Assembly (NCBI GenBank): GCA_015222855.1
Contig: JADFWA010000089.1
Span: 1-18,729 of the forward strand
Direction of reading: 5' to 3'
DNA length: 18,729 nt
DNA from: Pseudomonadota bacterium
Lineage (GTDB): Bacteria > Desulfobacterota > Syntrophia > Syntrophales > JADFWA01
Part shown: piece by piece, positions 1 to 8,488 of the stretch
Numbering within the stretch: position 1 is the first letter of the stretch
How the letters are laid out: each line of letters starts with the position of its first letter
Position numbers and translations under genes: made by a program
The notes under the pieces: model-generated
What the model was told of the DNA's origin: nothing
What the model saw: the letters and a program-made list of their open reading frames with translations, nothing else
The model's database searches: none

Positions 1-82
1 AACAAAAATTCCCGGAGATTATTGGAAAATATAATTAATTTCTACACTTTGTGTCTTGGTGACTTTGTGGCTGAGTAGTTAC
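1..82 (-). mobile_element. End of a second copy of the GTAA-ended MITE-like element
   Basis: Read on the minus strand from 82 down to 1, this begins GTAACTACTCAGCCAC. It matches the left end of the element at 15023 with about 4 mismatches in the first 58 bases, then more weakly to the window edge. The match continues past the terminal repeat into the AT-rich interior (AATTAATTATATTT), so this is the same element and not only a shared short repeat. The terminal GTAAC ends at 82, 11 bp past the dnaE stop codon. The far end lies outside the window. If insertion again made an 8-bp duplication, the flanking target here is ACCTATCC (83-90). Confidence 0.72.
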
Positions 83-93
83 ACCTATCCTTT

Positions 94-3000
94 CTATCTA
101 AACTGTGTCGCCCCCACACCCAGGATATTATCCGCCTCCCTTTTTATATCATCCGATATGTTTAGTTTCAGATCAGCTCCGAGATATATGACCGTCTCGC
201 TCTTGTCCGCCACAATCAAACGGATATACCCATCATACTTGCCCTTATGCCTTTGAAGCAGCTCTTTCATCGATTCAATGTCTTCCTCTGATGATTTCGC
301 GGTGTCGATCATGAAATGAACCGAATTAAAAGGGTTTTCCAGCGCATCCGCAAGCGCTGTTATTTCGGATGCTATAACCTTGACGCTTTCCTCATTTACA
401 TCCACTGTGCCCTTTACAAAAATCGGGTCCTCGCCATGAAGAATGGAAAAAGCCTTCCGGTATAAATCAGAAAAGACGATAACGGTAACGGATCCTTTCA
501 TATCTTCAATCGTGACATACGCCATGATCTCTTTTCTCTTCGTAGTAACCTCACGGATGTTGCTGACGATTCCTCCGAATGTAACCTCTTCCCTATCCCC
601 TTTTCCCGCGATACTCTCCGAGTCCGTATTTACAATCTTGTTCAAGCTATCTTCAAACTTGAGAAGCGGGTGACCCGTTATATAAAATCCAAGGGTTTCC
701 TTCTCACAGGAAAGAAGTTTCGAGGAATCCCACTCGGCAACTTCCGGCATCTCAATCTCTTTGGAAAAGGCGCTGTCATTAAATTGCTCAAAGAGGCCGG
801 TTTGATTGCTGGCGCTTTCCCTTTGACGCCTTGCCGCTGCATCCATTATTCTTTCATAGTTTTCCATCAACTGGCGTCTCTTATATCCCATTGAATCAAA
901 GGCGCCGCACTTAATGAGGCTTTCAATCACCCTCTTGTTTATCTTACGAAGATCCACTCTGCCGCAAAAATCATAAAACGAACTAAATTTTTCTTCATCT
1001 TCTCTGGAAGCAATTATCGAGTCGATGGCGCCAACACCCACATTTTTTACTCCGGCAAGACCGAATCTTATACTGTCACCGATTGCACTAAAATCCCTTA
1101 AGGATTCATTAATGTCAGGAGGAAGGACATTGACCTCCATATCCTTGCATACGCTTATATTTTTTATGATCTTGTCTCTGTTATTCTTTTCGCTTGTCAG
1201 AAGGGCAGCCATAAACTCAACGGGATAGTGCGCCTTCAGGTAGGCGGTCTGGTAGGAAATCATGGCATAGGCGGTGCTGTGGGATTTATTAAACCCGTAT
1301 CCGGCAAAGGTCTCCATCTGTTCAAATATCTTTTTCGCCTTGTTTGCCGGTATCTTGTTCTTTTTCGCGCCTGCCAGAAACTTCGGCCCTTCATTCTCCA
1401 TAACCAACGCATCTTTTTTGCCCATGGCCTTTCGAAGAGTATCCGCTTCACCCATTGTATAATTACCGAGAGCGCTGGCTATCTGCATCACCTGCTCCTG
1501 GTAAAGAATTACACCATATGTTTCATTCAATATGCCTTCCAGCTCCGGGACTTCATAAACGATTTTTGTCTTGCCCTGCTTTCTGGATATATACTCAGAG
1601 ACCATACCGCTTTGCAATGGACCCGGCCTGTAGAGTGCAATCAGGGCTATAATATCCTCAATGCAGTCAGGTTTCATACCGACAAGAATTTCCTTCATAC
1701 CGGCGCTTTCCAACTGGAAGACACCGTCCGTCTCCCCCTTCACAAGCAATTGATAGGTCAGACTGTCATCAAGCGGTATAGCGTCGATATCAACTTCCTC
1801 ACCTCTATTCTGTTTAACAAAACTCAGAGTGTCCCTGATAACCGTGAGTGTTTTTAAACCAAGAAAGTCAAATTTCGTCAGACCAACTGCCTGGAGATCA
1901 TTCATGGAAAACTGGGTAACGATTTCATCCTTCGGGCTTTTACAAAGGGGCGCCCGCTCTACCAGGGGTTTATCGGAAATGACCACACCGGCTGCATGTG
2001 TGGATGAATGTCTGTTCAAACCCTCCAGCGACCGGGAAAGCGACAGCAGTTTCTTCACCTTATCGTTCTTTTTCTCTTCCTCTCTGAGACGCGGCTCCAT
2101 TTTAACGGCATCGTCAAGACTGATATTGAGGACATTTGGAACCATCTTGGCGATCCTGTCCACCTCGCCATACGGCATATTCAGCGCTCTCCCCACATCC
2201 CTGATGACCGCTTTTGCCTGCATCTTGCCAAATGTAATGATCTGGGCAACATGGTCACTGCCATACTTTTCAGCCACATACCTGATTATGTCATCCCGTC
2301 CCTCCACACAGAAATCTATATCTATGTCCGGCATGCTCAACCTGTCCGGATTGAGGAATCTTTCAAAAAACAGGCCGTAGCGTATCGGATCTATACTGGT
2401 AATCCCCAAGGCATAGGCGACAAGGCTCCCCGCGGCCGATCCCCTCCCCGGACCTACGGGGATATTTTTTTCTTTCGCGTAGTTAACAAAATCAGACACG
2501 ATCAGAAAATATCCGGCAAACCCCATGGATTTTATGATCTCAAGTTCATTATTCAGCCGTTTTTCATACTCATCACGGAGATCACTATTTTGCCCCTTCA
2601 GGATGACCGGCATAAGTCTTTCCAGCCCTTCCATGGCCTTCCTTTTCATATACCCGTCAAGAGTTTCACACTTGCCGACCTCAAAATGGGGGAGAAAGAT
2701 ACTTTCAAAGTTCAGTGTTAAATTACATCTCTCTGCAATCTTTACAGTGTTGTCAATGGCTTCAGGACAATAGCTGAAATTTTGCTTCATCTCTTCGGGA
2801 GATTTGAAATAAAATTGATCCGAGCCCAATCTCATCCTGTCATCATTTTCTATCGTCTTGCCGGTCTGTATACATAAAAGAACATCATGCGCCTCGGCAT
2901 CCTCTCTGTTCAGATAGTGGCAGTCATTTGTAGCAACAAGGGGAATCCCGAGTTCCCTGCCGATTTCGATCAGTTCGGCGTTGACGGTCTTCTGATCGGG

Positions 3001-3549
3001 AAGGCCGTTTCCCATTATTTCCAGGTAAAATCTTTCGTCACCGAATATCTCTCGATATTCTTCAGCAACCCTCTTCGCTCCATCCCTGTCTCCCCTGAGC
3101 AAAAGAGTGGATATCTCACCACTCAGGCACCCGCTCATGCATATAAGACCTTTACTATGCCGGGACAGAATCTCCTTATCCACCCTGGGACGATAGTAAA
3201 ATCCCTCCAGATACCCGGCGGTAGTCAATTTTATGAGATTTTTGTATCCTTCCGTATTTTTGACAAGGACAACAAGATGGTATGATGTTTCCTCTATTCT
3301 GCCGGAATCTTTTTCAAAGCGGCTTTTGGGGGCAACATAGAGCTCACACCCTATAATAGGTTTGATTCCATGCCGATAGGCACTCTGGAAGAAATCAATT
3401 GCCCCGAACATATTGCCATGATCGGTAATGGCAACGGCAGGCATTTTATACTTTTTTGCCTTTTTGAAAAGGTCATCCAGACGGATTGCACCGTCAAGAA
3501 GGCTGTATTGCGTGTGTACGTGGAGATGAACGAAGTCGGAATGTTTCAT
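94..3549 (-). CDS. dnaE: DNA polymerase III alpha subunit
   Basis: This is the replicative polymerase catalytic subunit, a class C (PolIIIalpha) enzyme of 1151 aa, the usual length for DnaE1. The N-terminal PHP domain keeps its apparent metal ligands: H10, H12, D19, H44, E69, H91, C141, D209 and H211. The palm carries MPDIDIDF at 406-413 (catalytic D408 and D410) and the later KFDFLGLKTL block with the third aspartate. A GPGRGSAAGS motif lies at 366-375. Near the C-terminus, QTGLF resembles an internal beta-clamp binding motif, followed by an OB-fold (EVTFGGIVSNIREV). ATG at 3549 has an AGGA Shine-Dalgarno 8 nt upstream. It lies downstream of guaB on the same strand across a 102-bp repeat-filled gap. 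Identification is firm. Proofreading by the PHP domain is an inference from the intact residues. Confidence 0.98.
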   Translation of the reverse strand: MKHSDFVHLHVHTQYSLLDGAIRLDDLFKKAKKYKMPAVAITDHGNMFGAIDFFQSAYRHGIKPIIGCELYVAPKSRFEKDSGRIEETSYHLVVLVKNTEGYKNLIKLTTAGYLEGFYYRPRVDKEILSRHSKGLICMSGCLSGEISTLLLRGDRDGAKRVAEEYREIFGDERFYLEIMGNGLPDQKTVNAELIEIGRELGIPLVATNDCHYLNREDAEAHDVLLCIQTGKTIENDDRMRLGSDQFYFKSPEEMKQNFSYCPEAIDNTVKIAERCNLTLNFESIFLPHFEVGKCETLDGYMKRKAMEGLERLMPVILKGQNSDLRDEYEKRLNNELEIIKSMGFAGYFLIVSDFVNYAKEKNIPVGPGRGSAAGSLVAYALGITSIDPIRYGLFFERFLNPDRLSMPDIDIDFCVEGRDDIIRYVAEKYGSDHVAQIITFGKMQAKAVIRDVGRALNMPYGEVDRIAKMVPNVLNISLDDAVKMEPRLREEEKKNDKVKKLLSLSRSLEGLNRHSSTHAAGVVISDKPLVERAPLCKSPKDEIVTQFSMNDLQAVGLTKFDFLGLKTLTVIRDTLSFVKQNRGEEVDIDAIPLDDSLTYQLLVKGETDGVFQLESAGMKEILVGMKPDCIEDIIALIALYRPGPLQSGMVSEYISRKQGKTKIVYEVPELEGILNETYGVILYQEQVMQIASALGNYTMGEADTLRKAMGKKDALVMENEGPKFLAGAKKNKIPANKAKKIFEQMETFAGYGFNKSHSTAYAMISYQTAYLKAHYPVEFMAALLTSEKNNRDKIIKNISVCKDMEVNVLPPDINESLRDFSAIGDSIRFGLAGVKNVGVGAIDSIIASREDEEKFSSFYDFCGRVDLRKINKRVIESLIKCGAFDSMGYKRRQLMENYERIMDAAARRQRESASNQTGLFEQFNDSAFSKEIEMPEVAEWDSSKLLSCEKETLGFYITGHPLLKFEDSLNKIVNTDSESIAGKGDREEVTFGGIVSNIREVTTKRKEIMAYVTIEDMKGSVTVIVFSDLYRKAFSILHGEDPIFVKGTVDVNEESVKVIASEITALADALENPFNSVHFMIDTAKSSEEDIESMKELLQRHKGKYDGYIRLIVADKSETVIYLGADLKLNISDDIKREADNILGVGATQFR

Positions 3550-3561
3550 AAGTTTGATCCT

Positions 3562-3650
3562 GCAAAAGGCTAAGGGCGATCGAAACTGGCAAAAGGCAAA
3601 AGGCGAATGGCAAAAGGAAAAGCCCTTAGCCCTTAGCCCTTTGCCCTTAA
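3562..3650. repeat. Heptad repeat array with inverted arms between dnaE and guaB
   Basis: The gap is almost entirely 7-bp units. GGCAAAA/GGCTAAG-type units on the left face TTAGCCC/TTTGCCC units on the right. Positions 3562-3577 and 3629-3644 are inverted repeats matching at 15 of 16 bases, so the transcript could fold into a long hairpin. Related units recur at 5756-5792 and 8450-8488. It sits between the guaB stop and the dnaE start and could act as an attenuator or processing site. There is no U-tract typical of an intrinsic terminator. Confidence 0.85.
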
Positions 3651-3651
3651 C

Positions 3652-5173
<1,522 letters not shown>

Positions 5174-5176
5174 AGT

Positions 5177-5194
5177 GCAAGGCTTTAGCCCTGC
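5177..5194. repeat. GCAAGGCT palindromic repeat, copy 1
   Basis: GCAAGGCT-TT-AGCCCTGC is an 18-bp near-palindrome with one G:T-type mismatch. The same unit occurs as a perfect palindrome at 10098-10115. It adjoins the AAAGTGACT repeats, so this gap is a mosaic of unrelated repeats. Confidence 0.7.
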
Positions 5195-5220
5195 GCTATG
5201 GTTTGATTTTACATATGTGA

Positions 5221-5266
5221 CAAAGGCACAAAGGAAAAAGAGAGAAAATATCACTTTGTGCCTTTG
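5221..5266. repeat. CACAAAGG inverted repeat at the 3' end of the DUF1285-like gene
   Basis: CAAAGGCACAAAG (5221-5233) and CTTTGTGCCTTTG (5254-5266) form a perfect 13-bp inverted repeat around a 20-nt loop. The units have an 8-bp period. The right arm is inside the coding sequence and the stop codon (5251-5253) lies at the loop edge, so the repeat encodes the last residues of the protein. It could act as a 3' hairpin, but no U-tract follows. Confidence 0.8.
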
Positions 5267-5739
5267 TGCCTCAAGCTTATGTAATAATTGCGACCATTGA
5301 GTGAAATGAAATACTCGCCTTTCTCGCTATCGTGTTCTATATAGTTTACGATCTGGTAATAACCTGCCCTCGAAAATCTTGCGTAAAATTGATTATTCTT
5401 AACGGAGCAATATAAAACATTATCCTTTTCTATCCAGAGCGTACCCGGATCAATTTCCTCCTCTGTCCGGTCATTCAACAAAATATGGATAGCCTCACTA
5501 CCGTCATCTTTTGAACCCAGCCGATAAACCGCTTTCACCACAAAGGGGGTATCTTCGACATCCAGGTAGCACCGATCATTTTCAAGTTCAATGATATACC
5601 TTCCCGACTCATCCCTTTTCAGATTCTGATAAAAAATGTCGAGTATCTCTTTCCTGAACATTTCCGCGCCATTGTAATACCACACACCTTCCTTGTCTAT
5701 CCTGATATTGCATGGAGGGATGTCGTTAGTCATTTTCAT
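5251..5739 (-). CDS. DUF1285-like protein of unknown function
   Basis: This 162-aa soluble protein has no signal peptide or membrane segment. The block IRIDKEGVWYYNGAEMFRKE, then a region rich in acidic residues (YLDVEDTPFVV) and a second half of alternating beta-type segments, resemble the DUF1285 family (DGTWYYQGxPIxR... followed by DDAPF). That family is small, uncharacterised and forms beta-rich structures. ATG at 5739 is preceded by TAGGTG 5 nt upstream. A second ATG lies two codons further in. The C-terminal RHKGTK is encoded by the CACAAAGG repeat, which also supplies the TGA stop, so the original C-terminus was probably different. It sits between dtd and guaB on the same strand. Family assignment is moderate and function unknown. 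Confidence 0.8.
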   Translation of the reverse strand: MKMTNDIPPCNIRIDKEGVWYYNGAEMFRKEILDIFYQNLKRDESGRYIIELENDRCYLDVEDTPFVVKAVYRLGSKDDGSEAIHILLNDRTEEEIDPGTLWIEKDNVLYCSVKNNQFYARFSRAGYYQIVNYIEHDSEKGEYFISLNGRNYYISLRHKGTK

Positions 5740-5755
5740 ATCTACACCTACAAGA

Positions 5756-5792
5756 GGCTAAGGGCTAAGGGTAAAAGGGTAAAAGGCAAAAG
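5756..5792. repeat. GGCTAAG/GGTAAAA heptad array
   Basis: Five or six units of about 7 bp (GGCTAAG twice, then GGTAAAA, GGGTAAAA and GGCAAAA) lie directly upstream of the DUF1285-like gene's Shine-Dalgarno. They belong to the same family as the arrays at 3562-3650 and 8450-8488. Confidence 0.8.
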
Positions 5793-5798
5793 AATGCG

Positions 5799-5928
5799 AA
5801 TATCAAAATACAAAATTTAAAAATAAAACGGAAAAACTACGAAAGATGATGATATCTTAGTAAAATCGGTTAGCTTTTCAGCCCATGTCATTCATCCATT
5901 TTACTTTTTCATTTTTCATTTTGATATT
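5799..5928. repeat. Possible second small element bounded by AATATCAAAAT inverted ends
   Basis: AATATCAAAAT (5799-5809) and its exact reverse complement (5918-5928) bound a 130-bp segment. Similarity between the ends, allowing mismatches, extends inward for roughly 30 bp (A-rich, ending AAAACGG versus AAAATGG). No target duplication is visible outside the ends, so a transposition origin is uncertain. The right end lies inside the last codons of dtd. Confidence 0.4.
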
Positions 5929-5932
5929 TGAT
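5905..5932. repeat. TTTTTCA/TTTTGAT heptad array inside the dtd 3' end
   Basis: The units TTTTTCA, TTTTTCA, TTTTGAT and ATTTGAT follow one another with exact 7-bp spacing. On the minus strand they encode the last residues (IKYQNEK) and the stop codon of Dtd. Confidence 0.75.
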
Positions 5933-6391
5933 ATAAGTCCTGCCTTTAACCTGTCTACTATCAAGAAGAATGGTCACAGGACCGTCATTTATCAGTTCAA
6001 CCTTCATCATCGCCTGAAATTTTCCCGCCTTTACCGCACTCACCTTATTGTCAGCTTCTTTTGTAAAATATTCATAAAGTTCATTGGCCAGTTCAGGTTC
6101 CGCCGCATCTCCAAAGGATGGTCTTCTTCCCTTGCGACAGTCTGCCAGCAAGGTAAATTGAGATACAACAAGCATACTGCCCGATATATCAAGCAGAGAG
6201 AGATTCATCTTCCCCTCGGTATCTTCAAATATCCTGAGATTGGCGATTTTATCAAGAAGATAGTCCGCATCCTTTTCACTGTCCCCTTTTTCGGCCCCCA
6301 GCAGGATCAGAATGCCTCTACCTATGGAAGATATTTCCTGACCATCAACGCTGACTTTAGCAGAATCAACTCTTTGGATAACGGCCCGCAT
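5909..6391 (-). CDS. dtd: D-aminoacyl-tRNA deacylase
   Basis: Dtd hydrolyses D-amino acids mischarged onto tRNA, and also glycine from tRNA-Ala, as a dimer in the cytoplasm. The family signatures are present: MRAVIQRV at the N-terminus, SQFTL at 77-81, the DCRKGRRPSF block and the cross-subunit NDGPVT motif at 135-140. The normal family length is about 145-150 aa and this protein has 160. Residues from about 147 on (VKGRTYIKYQNEK) are partly encoded by an AT-rich repeat that also provides the TGA stop. ATG at 6391 has GGAG 9 nt upstream. A 120-bp gap separates it from the carboxylase genes on the same strand. Identification is firm. The C-terminal tail is unlikely to be functional. Confidence 0.96.
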   Translation of the reverse strand: MRAVIQRVDSAKVSVDGQEISSIGRGILILLGAEKGDSEKDADYLLDKIANLRIFEDTEGKMNLSLLDISGSMLVVSQFTLLADCRKGRRPSFGDAAEPELANELYEYFTKEADNKVSAVKAGKFQAMMKVELINDGPVTILLDSRQVKGRTYIKYQNEK

Positions 6392-6511
6392 AAAAATTCA
6401 CTCCACAAATCAAATGTAGAATTTACTTGAAAGGAAAGATCAAGAAGATATTGATAACAAAAGACGAATAATGAGGCATGGCGAAAAAGAGGCAAGTACC
6501 AAACGGTTCTA

Positions 6512-8449
6512 CTATCCCTTGTCTATTGTCATCAGTGGATCGCCTACATCCACTTCATCTCCGGGAGACACCGGTATTTCTCCAACCTTACCATTGATCT
6601 CGGAAATAACATTGTTCAGCATCTTCATGGCCTCAAGAACGACAAGAATCTGCCCTGCCGACACTTCATCCCCTTCCACAACCAGCACTTCACTTACGAC
6701 ACCCTTGAGCGGCGATCTTATATCTCCCGTTTTTGCAAGAGCATCGATCTCTTTTGCCGAGAGTTTTGCTTCCCTTTTTGCCTGTCCTTCATCTTCCAGT
6801 TCGGTCAATACGGGTTCCGGATGGTGATCAATAATGAGATAGGTTACCGCGTCTCCACTCTTTGTCTTACGTTTTGGACCGATTTCTATTGAGTGCGCTT
6901 TTCCGACAACATCAGAAAACTCAAACTTCTCTCCCAGGCTGAATCCACCCTTTCTAAACCAGATATTTGGAGGCAAAACCCAGGTTTTCCCGTATTTTTC
7001 CTCAAACTTAAAGAAACTCACAGCATCATTAGGATGTTGCAGAAACAGAACCAGTTCATCTTCTGTAGCGCCGCGTTCAAGACGACGTTCCAGTACCTTT
7101 CTCTCCACCTCAAGATCTATATCTTCAATTTTCTGGTAACCACTTTCTTTCTCAACTATCTTCTTCCAATCCGGTCCGAATACCGCTTCATAGATTTCAT
7201 CTGCCGGCCGGTAAAAGGGGAATTCACCATATCTGCCCAGCATCAGGTTCTTTAAATCGTCATTGGCGTCCTTATACCTGGCATTTTTCAGAACATTATT
7301 GACTGCCGTGGTCCAGAGAATTTGCGAACCGGGGGTCACACTCCACCAGTTTCCCAGCTCTACCTGAACCCTGGGCAATTCCTTTTGTAATATCTCCGGC
7401 ATCAAGTGTAAAAACTCGCCTTTAACCGCCTGTTCAAAACTCGATCCGGTTGCCCCTCCGGGTAATTTATGTATCTGGACTGTTGGGTCAAACCCTAAAA
7501 ACTGCGATTCAAGGTCTTTATAATATTCCCTCTCAGGCCGCAGGCGGTTAGAGGTATCAATGACTGCCTGCCGGTCAATACCTGCCGCATGGTATCCATA
7601 TTCCTCAAGTGTATCAATCACCGTCAATATAGGGGGAGGACCAAAAAACCCGGCAAAAGCATGATCAGCGGCATCAGCGATCTTTGCGCCGTTACGCACG
7701 GCCGCAACGATCCTTCCGATATCATCACCATCGGTATTGTGTCCATGATAATGGATAATAAGGTCTGGGTATTTATCCAGAATCGCTCTTACAAGATCAC
7801 CAATCCTTTTTGAAGTTCCCAAGCCCCCATGGTTTTTCAGACAGAGGATTATGTCATTGCCCGTAACATCCAGTATCTCTCCCACCTTTTTGACGTAAAA
7901 CTCATCGGTATGCTCCGGCCCCGTTGAAAAGGATATGGAAGGCTCCAGGATAGCTCCCGCCACCCTTACCTCTTCAAAGACTGCTTTCATGTTCGGTATG
8001 TAATTGAGAAAATCGAAGACCCGCCATATATGAACATATCGCGCGAAGCTCCGGACAGTTAAGCGAATTACATTTTCCGGATAGGGCCGATAACCGAACA
8101 GGTTGACCCCGCGGCAGAGGGTTTGAAACATCGTATCAGGCATACACGCACTCAAGACCTCCAGCTTTTCCAGCGGATTTATCTGTTTTCGAAGCATATC
8201 CACATGGACAGACGCGCCTCCTGAAATCTCAAGCGACAGATAACCCGCGGCATTTCTCTCTTCCGAGACCAGTATCTGCGTGTGGGGCATGATCCGGTTC
8301 TTGAAATCGGACTGTGATTGATCCCTCTCTGTGTTGGTTATATAATAACCGTCCGTTTTTCTGATTTTATCAAGGACATAACTTACCCCTTTTTCCCTTA
8401 AATCCTGTGGGGTAATCCTTTCATCAATAATCTTTTGCGATATTTTCAT
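6512..8449 (-). CDS. Divergent pyruvate carboxylase B / OadA-like carboxyltransferase with BCCP domain
   Basis: This is the carboxyltransferase half of a two-subunit biotin-dependent carboxylase (645 aa). An HMGL-like TIM-barrel (about 35-310) is followed by a PYC_OADA-type conserved domain (VTPGSQILWTTAVNNVL) and a C-terminal biotinyl domain. EAMKM places the biotin lysine at K609, 36 residues from the end. The active-site blocks are unusual. The canonical RDAHQS is RDQSQS (D43 kept), the carbamylated-lysine block is LKNHGG (K205) instead of IKDMAG, and the HTHDTSG metal motif is HYHGHNTDG (H233, H235, H237). Pyruvate is the default substrate guess, but another 2-oxoacid or acyl-CoA is possible. 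The ATG abuts a heptad repeat that seems to supply its AAGGG ribosome binding site. It is co-transcribed with the biotin carboxylase 39 bp upstream. Confidence 0.85.
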   Translation of the reverse strand: MKISQKIIDERITPQDLREKGVSYVLDKIRKTDGYYITNTERDQSQSDFKNRIMPHTQILVSEERNAAGYLSLEISGGASVHVDMLRKQINPLEKLEVLSACMPDTMFQTLCRGVNLFGYRPYPENVIRLTVRSFARYVHIWRVFDFLNYIPNMKAVFEEVRVAGAILEPSISFSTGPEHTDEFYVKKVGEILDVTGNDIILCLKNHGGLGTSKRIGDLVRAILDKYPDLIIHYHGHNTDGDDIGRIVAAVRNGAKIADAADHAFAGFFGPPPILTVIDTLEEYGYHAAGIDRQAVIDTSNRLRPEREYYKDLESQFLGFDPTVQIHKLPGGATGSSFEQAVKGEFLHLMPEILQKELPRVQVELGNWWSVTPGSQILWTTAVNNVLKNARYKDANDDLKNLMLGRYGEFPFYRPADEIYEAVFGPDWKKIVEKESGYQKIEDIDLEVERKVLERRLERGATEDELVLFLQHPNDAVSFFKFEEKYGKTWVLPPNIWFRKGGFSLGEKFEFSDVVGKAHSIEIGPKRKTKSGDAVTYLIIDHHPEPVLTELEDEGQAKREAKLSAKEIDALAKTGDIRSPLKGVVSEVLVVEGDEVSAGQILVVLEAMKMLNNVISEINGKVGEIPVSPGDEVDVGDPLMTIDKG

Positions 8450-8488
8450 CCCTTTAGCCCTTAACCTTTTGCCTTTAGCCCTTAGCCT
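8450..8488. repeat. TTAGCCC heptad array between the carboxylase subunit genes
   Basis: The whole 39-bp gap consists of 7-bp units (TAGCCCT, TAACCTT, TTGCCTT, TAGCCCT, TAGCCTC on the plus strand). On the coding strand the last units read AAGGGCTAAAGGG directly before the ATG, so the repeat itself appears to provide the Shine-Dalgarno. Confidence 0.85.

Noticed and set aside
1228..1857. Plus-strand ORF of 209 aa opposite dnaE, and others like it opposite guaB and the EF-G-like gene
   Set aside because: They lie wholly inside strongly supported genes, have no family resemblance and no ribosome binding sites.
3550..3651. CRISPR array
   Set aside because: Units are 7 bp, contiguous and degenerate with no spacers, and no cas genes are present.
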